Below are positions 5,629-10,133 of a DNA stretch of 10,133 bases, one piece after another. The stretch lies in NCBI GenBank assembly GCA_018970625.1, contig JAGWVZ010000087.1, positions 1 to 10,133 on the forward strand. The letters are read 5' to 3'. The DNA comes from Myxococcales bacterium. GTDB taxonomy: Bacteria; Myxococcota; Bradymonadia; REDH01. The notes under the pieces were generated by a model, which saw only the letters and a program-made list of their open reading frames with translations, made no database searches and was not told the origin of the DNA. Position 1 is the first letter of the stretch; each line of letters opens with the position of its first letter. Made by a program: the position numbers and the translations under genes.

Positions 5629-8600
5629 TCAACGCCGAGGTGGGGGGTCTGGCGCAGAGTCCAGGCCTTCAGAAAGTAGCGCGATCAGGCCTGACGCCGA
5701 GCCCGCCTCGAGTTCATGGAGCAGAAACTCCACTTCATCTACCTGATCCGAAAGGCGGGTATCAGTACCCGTTCGTGCCAGCTTGAAAGCGGCGGCATGT
5801 AACAGGTCGGCTCCCAAATCCGGCTGATACGCCATAATCGCGCGTTTGGCCGAGTCGATCAGCAGCTCCACAAAATGAGTATCATCGACTCGCTCCTGCT
5901 GGTCGCGTTCCAGCACAGCCCGAAGACTTTGTGTCGCCTTATCCCATTTGTTTTCCACTGCATCCAGATGAGCAAGCGCCAGTTTTGAAATGGTCTCGCC
6001 ACCACGGTCACCCAGGCTACGAAACCCCTCAAGCGCATCTTTGTACAACTGACGAGCCACATCGAAACGGCCCAGAGCCTCATGCGCTCGACCCAGGGCA
6101 GCCGTAATCGTCCATACCCCGAAACGATCGCCAATCGATTGTAGAACCTCGTTGGCATCGTTTAGAAGAGGCAAAGCCTGTTCGGGTTGACCCTGAGTGA
6201 GCGCCAGCTCAGCCAGCGTCTGACGACAGCGTGCCGCATGAACCCGCTCGTGCAGCTGTTCCAGCTGTTCCAGTGCCTGTCGCGTATAATTATCTGCCTC
6301 TTCCGGTAATCCGGTTCTCTCGGCTACCTGACCCATGGCCTGAAGCGCCAGCGCCTCGCCTTTCAGGTCACCCAGACTGGCGAAATTCGCCCTGCACTGA
6401 CGCAAAAGATTCTCGGCATCCTGCATTCGACCATCGGCTATCTCTAGCCGTGAATGCTCCAGCCTGGCGTGTGCAAGCCCTTCCGTTTGACCCAGCGCAC
6501 GATAACTGGTCTCCGTACGAGCAAATAATTCTCGTCCTGTACGTAGATCCCCGCGACGAAACGCGACACGCGCCAGAATATACAACGCGTCGCCGAGCGA
6601 TTCTGGTCGAATATTCATCAGAGTCGTCGCCTGCTCGGATGCGTCGTCCAACTGCCCCAGGTGAAGTGCCGTCTCGGCGCTGCCACGCATCGCCCGAATA
6701 AAGGCGTCGCGATGCACGCCCTCCGAACCCCAGACCTGCTTACACAGCGAGAGCACCGACGCGAAACTCTGCACAGCGCTCTTGTGGTGAAACAGCTCGG
6801 ACGCCCGCGTGGCGCTCAGCAGATACCAGCGAATGGCGTCCGTCAGCTCTCCGGCGCGCTCCAGGTGTTCAGCCAGAACACGTGTATCGGCCACCGTGCT
6901 CGTCATTTGCAAACCGATGCGCGCGCGAGCCACATGACGATTCAGGGCGGCAATACGCCCTGCCATCGCTGCCTGCTCTAACAGGGCCTCACGCTGCCAG
7001 TCCGTTTCGAACGCATAGCGACCCAGCTCAGGCTCACGCAACACACCGGTCAGAATTCCCGCCGTTAATGCCCGATCCAGAGCGCGAACGTCATCGGGTA
7101 CGCCCGCTTCACGCACCGCCTCGGCAGCGAGCACCACGGGCACGGTCTGACCCGCGACAGCCAGAAGCTCCCAGATCAACGACGTCTCGGCCAGATCTCC
7201 CCCAGAAGACGCTGCTTCCGTGAGTCGTTTCTGAAGTACCGGACCCAGCGCCTGTGGCAGCATAGCGCTCGGATCACTCTCCATCAACGAGCCGTCCTCC
7301 GCGCTCGCATCCATGATGTAGCGCATCAACTCCAGCGCCAGCTGCGGATTACCCTGTGCACGGCGAACCAGCTCTGCGGTTGGAACTGACAGGATCGTCA
7401 GGTGGGCCGACAGCATTTGACCGATCTCTTCGTCCGAGAGCGGTTCAAGTTTCACGAGGGTACCGAAGGAGGAGATGTCGTTGAGTAGGCGTGTCCAGGC
7501 AAATCGGGCGTCGGGAGAGGCATGTGCCAGAAGCTGCGGTCGGCCCGTGACGACGATACAGCCCGGAAAACGTCCTGTTCGTGAACTGAGTAACCAATGG
7601 ATAAAGCGCAGCACCGTGCCATCATCATGATGCACATCTTCAAATCGAAGCAGAACGGGGCGATCCTGAGACGCCCTGCGCAACACGCGTTCCATCAGCG
7701 CAAAGCGCGCAGACTCCTGTTGCAACAGCCCAGAGGGGTTTTCCTGCGGACCCAGCAGCTGAAGCAGGGCAGTTTCCTCCCAGGCGTCCGATACAGACTG
7801 GCGCTGCAGAATATCACCAATGCGCTTCTCGCACTCGACTTCAGTCAGGCCGGTAAGCCTCAAGCCACGACGGAAGGCCATTCGAAGCGGCGACAGGGCG
7901 TCCGCGGCATCACGCTCCACGCGCGCGCCCCATACCTGCATGGTCCCCGATTCATCAATGGTTTCAGATAGCTGTGAGACCAGCCGCGTCTTTCCGGTAC
8001 CTGCTTCGCCGATCACCCAGATCAGTCGCATCGAAGATGATGAGAGGGCCGCGGCAGCCATCGTGGCCATGCGACGCAGCTCTTTTTCGCGGCCTGTAAA
8101 TGGTGGATCGCGCAGCCCGAGCAAACCCAGCGGATGAGGTTCCACAACACTCGTCGACGAACCGGGATGTCCCTTCTGCGAACGGGGTGTTGAGGACTGC
8201 GTCCGGTCGGCCAGAGCATCATGGCGCGCAGCGCCTCTCACGCCTGCTGCCGGGTCCCCGACAATGGCACATTTTTCAAGAGCACGTCTGGCATCAGCAG
8301 CAAACAGGTAACGGGTATGCGGTAACTTTGCCAGCAGGCGTTCAATCACCTGTTCAATGCCACCGAGCACCTGATATCCCGGTCGCGCAACGACGGGAGG
8401 AATGGGGGCGTTCACATGCGCGATGACGGTCGCTTCGGCGCTTCCCTTCGAGAATGGGAGCCTGCCGCAGACCGCCTCGAACAGCATCACACCCACGGCG
8501 TACAGGTCCGAGGCCGGCGATACATCAGCCGGGTTCAGAATCTGTTCAGGGCTCATATACTCGGGCGTACCCACAAAGCTTGCCGCACTCGGCTCGCCGG

Positions 8601-9117
8601 GTGTGTCGTCGCGGAAGTGTGCGACACCAAAGTCCATCACTTTGGGAATGGGGGTGCCGTCGTCCTGATAGTGCAGCAGTACGTTTTCGGGTTTAAGGTC
8701 ACGATGGACGATGCCTTTGGCGTGGGCGTGGGCCAACGCCCGTAGAATACCCACCATCGTGCTGTGAAGTATCGAACCATCCGGCGGGTTGAGGCGCCAC
8801 GGAACCATGGACCCACCGCCCACGTACTCCATCACCATGTACGTTTCGCCCTGGTCGACTCCGAAGTCGAGCAGACGCGCGATATTGGGATGAACCAGCT
8901 GAGCGATGGCGCGCGCTTCGCGGGCAAAGCGTTTACGAACCTCGGGTTCGTCCAGAAGGTCGCGACGTATGACCTTGATCGCCACATTGTCGCCGCGGGA
9001 ATTCAGCGCACGGTACACCAGACCCATGCCGCCCTTCCCCACGACTTCAAGGAGCAGGTAGGGGCCGAGAGTTCTTGGCAGCTCGGGCTCGTCAACCATC
9101 ACTGTTGGGGAGCTCAT
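5629..9117 (-). CDS. Serine/threonine protein kinase fused to STAND-type ATPase and TPR domains
   Basis: This 1162-residue protein has three parts. Residues 20-282 are a PknB-like kinase with all catalytic landmarks: glycine loop GKGGMG (27-32), K48, E67, HRDLKPEN (138-145), DFG (162-164) and GTPEYMSPE (183-191). It should be active. A low-complexity Ser/Pro linker (about 300-325) leads to an AAA_16/STAND-like ATPase with Walker A GEAGTGKT (370-377) and Walker B RFEDVHHDD (491-499), which resembles the EDlHWaD motif of MalT-like regulators. Residues about 745-1075 are helical repeats with a period near 40, with LG-rich turns near 875, 914, 996 and 1036, typical of TPRs. No membrane segment or DNA-binding domain is visible, so it is probably a cytoplasmic signalling protein in which ligand or partner binding to the TPRs is coupled to ATPase and kinase. 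This architecture is common in Myxococcota. The ATG at 9117 has no clear Shine-Dalgarno. It lies 27 bp after the lipoprotein stop, suggesting an operon. Confidence 0.95.
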   Translation of the reverse strand: MSSPTVMVDEPELPRTLGPYLLLEVVGKGGMGLVYRALNSRGDNVAIKVIRRDLLDEPEVRKRFAREARAIAQLVHPNIARLLDFGVDQGETYMVMEYVGGGSMVPWRLNPPDGSILHSTMVGILRALAHAHAKGIVHRDLKPENVLLHYQDDGTPIPKVMDFGVAHFRDDTPGEPSAASFVGTPEYMSPEQILNPADVSPASDLYAVGVMLFEAVCGRLPFSKGSAEATVIAHVNAPIPPVVARPGYQVLGGIEQVIERLLAKLPHTRYLFAADARRALEKCAIVGDPAAGVRGAARHDALADRTQSSTPRSQKGHPGSSTSVVEPHPLGLLGLRDPPFTGREKELRRMATMAAAALSSSSMRLIWVIGEAGTGKTRLVSQLSETIDESGTMQVWGARVERDAADALSPLRMAFRRGLRLTGLTEVECEKRIGDILQRQSVSDAWEETALLQLLGPQENPSGLLQQESARFALMERVLRRASQDRPVLLRFEDVHHDDGTVLRFIHWLLSSRTGRFPGCIVVTGRPQLLAHASPDARFAWTRLLNDISSFGTLVKLEPLSDEEIGQMLSAHLTILSVPTAELVRRAQGNPQLALELMRYIMDASAEDGSLMESDPSAMLPQALGPVLQKRLTEAASSGGDLAETSLIWELLAVAGQTVPVVLAAEAVREAGVPDDVRALDRALTAGILTGVLREPELGRYAFETDWQREALLEQAAMAGRIAALNRHVARARIGLQMTSTVADTRVLAEHLERAGELTDAIRWYLLSATRASELFHHKSAVQSFASVLSLCKQVWGSEGVHRDAFIRAMRGSAETALHLGQLDDASEQATTLMNIRPESLGDALYILARVAFRRGDLRTGRELFARTETSYRALGQTEGLAHARLEHSRLEIADGRMQDAENLLRQCRANFASLGDLKGEALALQAMGQVAERTGLPEEADNYTRQALEQLEQLHERVHAARCRQTLAELALTQGQPEQALPLLNDANEVLQSIGDRFGVWTITAALGRAHEALGRFDVARQLYKDALEGFRSLGDRGGETISKLALAHLDAVENKWDKATQSLRAVLERDQQERVDDTHFVELLIDSAKRAIMAYQPDLGADLLHAAAFKLARTGTDTRLSDQVDEVEFLLHELEAGSASGLIALLSEGLDSAPDPPPRR

Positions 9118-9144
9118 GGACTGTACCCATCGACGAAGCGCAAG

Positions 9145-9954
9145 TCAGGGCGAAGATACAACGTAAGGAAAAATCTCTGCCGCCGGCAAGCGTCTCAGCT
9201 CTGGCGTCGTCGCCAGAGCCTGTTCCAGATACCAACGCGACCGCGCGGGCACGAGAACCAGGGTCCTCCCCGACGGATCGGCTTCGCGAATTCGCTCGAG
9301 CGCGCGTTCGGTCATGCGATCCAGCACGCGCAGCTGTCCCCCTGCGCCCATGGCCTCTTCTGCGTAATACGACAACCACCGATCCACCTCCTCGGACAAC
9401 GAGGCATACAGGTCGCTCTGCAGCCAGCCCGGGCTCTCGTATCCACCCGCTGCCTGCAGCTCGGCCATCATCAGGGAAGCCTGTGCGCGAAAGTAGGAAC
9501 GCGCAGACGGCTCACCGCCCGTCGCGTCTATCCAGGCTCGCAGGTCAGACGACTCGGATGACGTCATCAACTCGAAGGAAAGAACCGTAACTTCAGGCAC
9601 TTCCCGTAACCACGGCAGCACACCATCCCAGAACCAGCAGTCGTTGACATGATTCGATATGCGTAGCGTCTGGGTGCAAATCGGGTCCGGACACGCCCGG
9701 GCCTGCTCCACGAGCGCAGCCGATATCGGCAACACGACGGCATCCGGATCGGCCCGTCGCAGGCCCTCCGCCAGAACAGACGGGGCAAAGGATGTGCTCT
9801 CGCAGTGTTCGTCGCCGAGTATTCCAACAAGCATCACGCCGGCTGGTCTGGGCGTCACTACCGCCGCCTGCCCCTCCTCGGCCGCGCGGGAACCACCACA
9901 GGCGTGCAAAATCAGCGTAACAGCCACACAAAAAACCAACGAGAACCGCGACAT
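9145..9954 (-). CDS. Cysteine-containing lipoprotein of unknown function, upstream of the kinase
   Basis: From ATG at 9954 the product has 269 residues. It begins with a lipoprotein signal, MSRFSLVFCVAVTLILHAC, whose lipobox is L16-H17-A18-C19; His at -2 is unusual. The residue after C19 is Gly, compatible with outer-membrane sorting in the E. coli rule. GGAG about 5 nt before this ATG supports the start; the frame is open 35 codons further upstream without signal-like sequence. The mature part has MLVGILGDEHCES (41-53), four further cysteines (C51, C88, C93, C106), an aromatic DCWFWDG (105-111) and, near the end, TLVLVPARSRWYLEQAL (231-247). The order of an early G-x-x-H-like loop and a late strand-helix faintly recalls TraB/Tiki or ChaN-type proteins, but I cannot confirm that and assign no function. 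It is probably cotranscribed with the kinase gene and may sense or report envelope state; that is inference. Confidence 0.8.
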   Translation of the reverse strand: MSRFSLVFCVAVTLILHACGGSRAAEEGQAAVVTPRPAGVMLVGILGDEHCESTSFAPSVLAEGLRRADPDAVVLPISAALVEQARACPDPICTQTLRISNHVNDCWFWDGVLPWLREVPEVTVLSFELMTSSESSDLRAWIDATGGEPSARSYFRAQASLMMAELQAAGGYESPGWLQSDLYASLSEEVDRWLSYYAEEAMGAGGQLRVLDRMTERALERIREADPSGRTLVLVPARSRWYLEQALATTPELRRLPAAEIFPYVVSSP

Positions 9955-10019
9955 GACGACTCCGCAACAAGACTCGCCTACAGTGACCCCGTTCGGGCTG
10001 AAGGGCAAGACCCCCGCCC

Positions 10020-10059
10020 CCGCCTCACGGCCAGCACGCGTTCCGGCCGCCCGCCTCAC
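10020..10059 (-). repeat. Pair of direct repeats upstream of the lipoprotein operon
   Basis: CCGCCTCAC occurs at 10020-10028 and 10051-10059, 31 bp apart start to start (about three helical turns). On the minus strand this reads GTGAGGCGG twice, 66-105 bp upstream of the lipoprotein start. The spacing would suit a regulator bound on one DNA face, but the region is G/C-biased and chance is possible. Confidence 0.3.
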
Positions 10060-10094
10060 CGGGCGCGTAAGTCCGAACGGTGGTGCAAAAACGC

Positions 10095-10129
10095 CAACAC
10101 CCCGTCTGCGAGTAACAGACGGGGTGTTG
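10095..10129 (-). terminator. Rho-independent terminator of a gene beyond the right edge
   Basis: A perfect 14-bp stem (CAACACCCCGTCTG with CAGACGGGGTGTTG) closes a 7-nt loop (10109-10115). On the minus strand it is followed by GCGTTTTTGC. It would end a minus-strand gene beyond 10133 and insulate the lipoprotein-kinase operon from it. The plus-strand side is cut off by the window, so bidirectional use cannot be judged. Confidence 0.85.
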
Positions 10130-10133
10130 TATC

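Noticed and set aside
5620..5643. CCACCT/AGGTGG inverted repeat at the end of the kinase gene
   Set aside because: It has a 12-nt loop, overlaps the kinase C-terminal codons and has no T-run on either side, so a terminator is not supported.
6231..6701. Plus-strand ORFs inside the kinase gene, including those up to 8745
   Set aside because: They are antisense to clear TPR, ATPase and kinase motifs and have the Arg/Pro/His-rich composition typical of shadow frames.
9955..10059. N-terminal 35-residue extension of the lipoprotein frame
   Set aside because: The extension is Gly/Arg/Ala-rich with no ribosome binding site and would bury the lipoprotein signal; ATG at 9954 has GGAG at good spacing.

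Overview
The window is a high-GC bacterial chromosome segment with seven confident protein genes, one doubtful small ORF, two clear rho-independent terminators and some likely regulatory palindromes. I see no RNA gene, insertion sequence, CRISPR array or phage gene. A soluble Ser/Thr kinase fused to a STAND-type ATPase and a TPR tail, a Gly-rich RRM protein, a sterol-desaturase-family enzyme and an outer-membrane protein together suggest a Gram-negative bacterium of the Myxococcota/Bradymonadales kind (former Deltaproteobacteria). That assignment is inference from gene content, not from a marker gene.

Left part (1-2889): a 5'-truncated fatty-acid hydroxylase/sterol-desaturase-family membrane enzyme (+) meets a gamma-glutamylcyclotransferase-like gene (-) tail to tail with a 4-bp gap. 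Next on the minus strand comes a single-RRM RNA-binding protein with a poly-glycine tail, closed by a strong terminator at 1255-1281 and preceded by a structured leader of about 300 bp. Upstream of that, also on the minus strand, is a TesB-like double-hotdog acyl-CoA thioesterase with a good ribosome binding site and a 15-bp palindrome in its leader.

Middle part (2890-5576): an extended SDR (NAD-dependent epimerase/dehydratase family) on the plus strand diverges from the thioesterase. It is followed by a secreted, probably beta-barrel outer-membrane protein with an acidic low-complexity linker that contains a 27-bp in-frame tandem repeat. A plausible extended -10 promoter overlapped by small dyads precedes the barrel gene.

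Right part (5577-10133): a probable two-gene minus-strand operon holds a 269-residue cysteine-containing lipoprotein of unknown function and, 27 bp downstream, a 1162-residue kinase-ATPase-TPR protein. A 14-bp perfect-stem terminator at the right edge closes a gene lying beyond the window and insulates this operon. Thioesterase, desaturase-family enzyme and SDR could all act on lipids, but they are not one operon, and a shared pathway is only a suggestion. The most interesting items are the lipoprotein-kinase pair, which may link the envelope to a cytoplasmic signalling ATPase, and the structured leader of the RRM gene.
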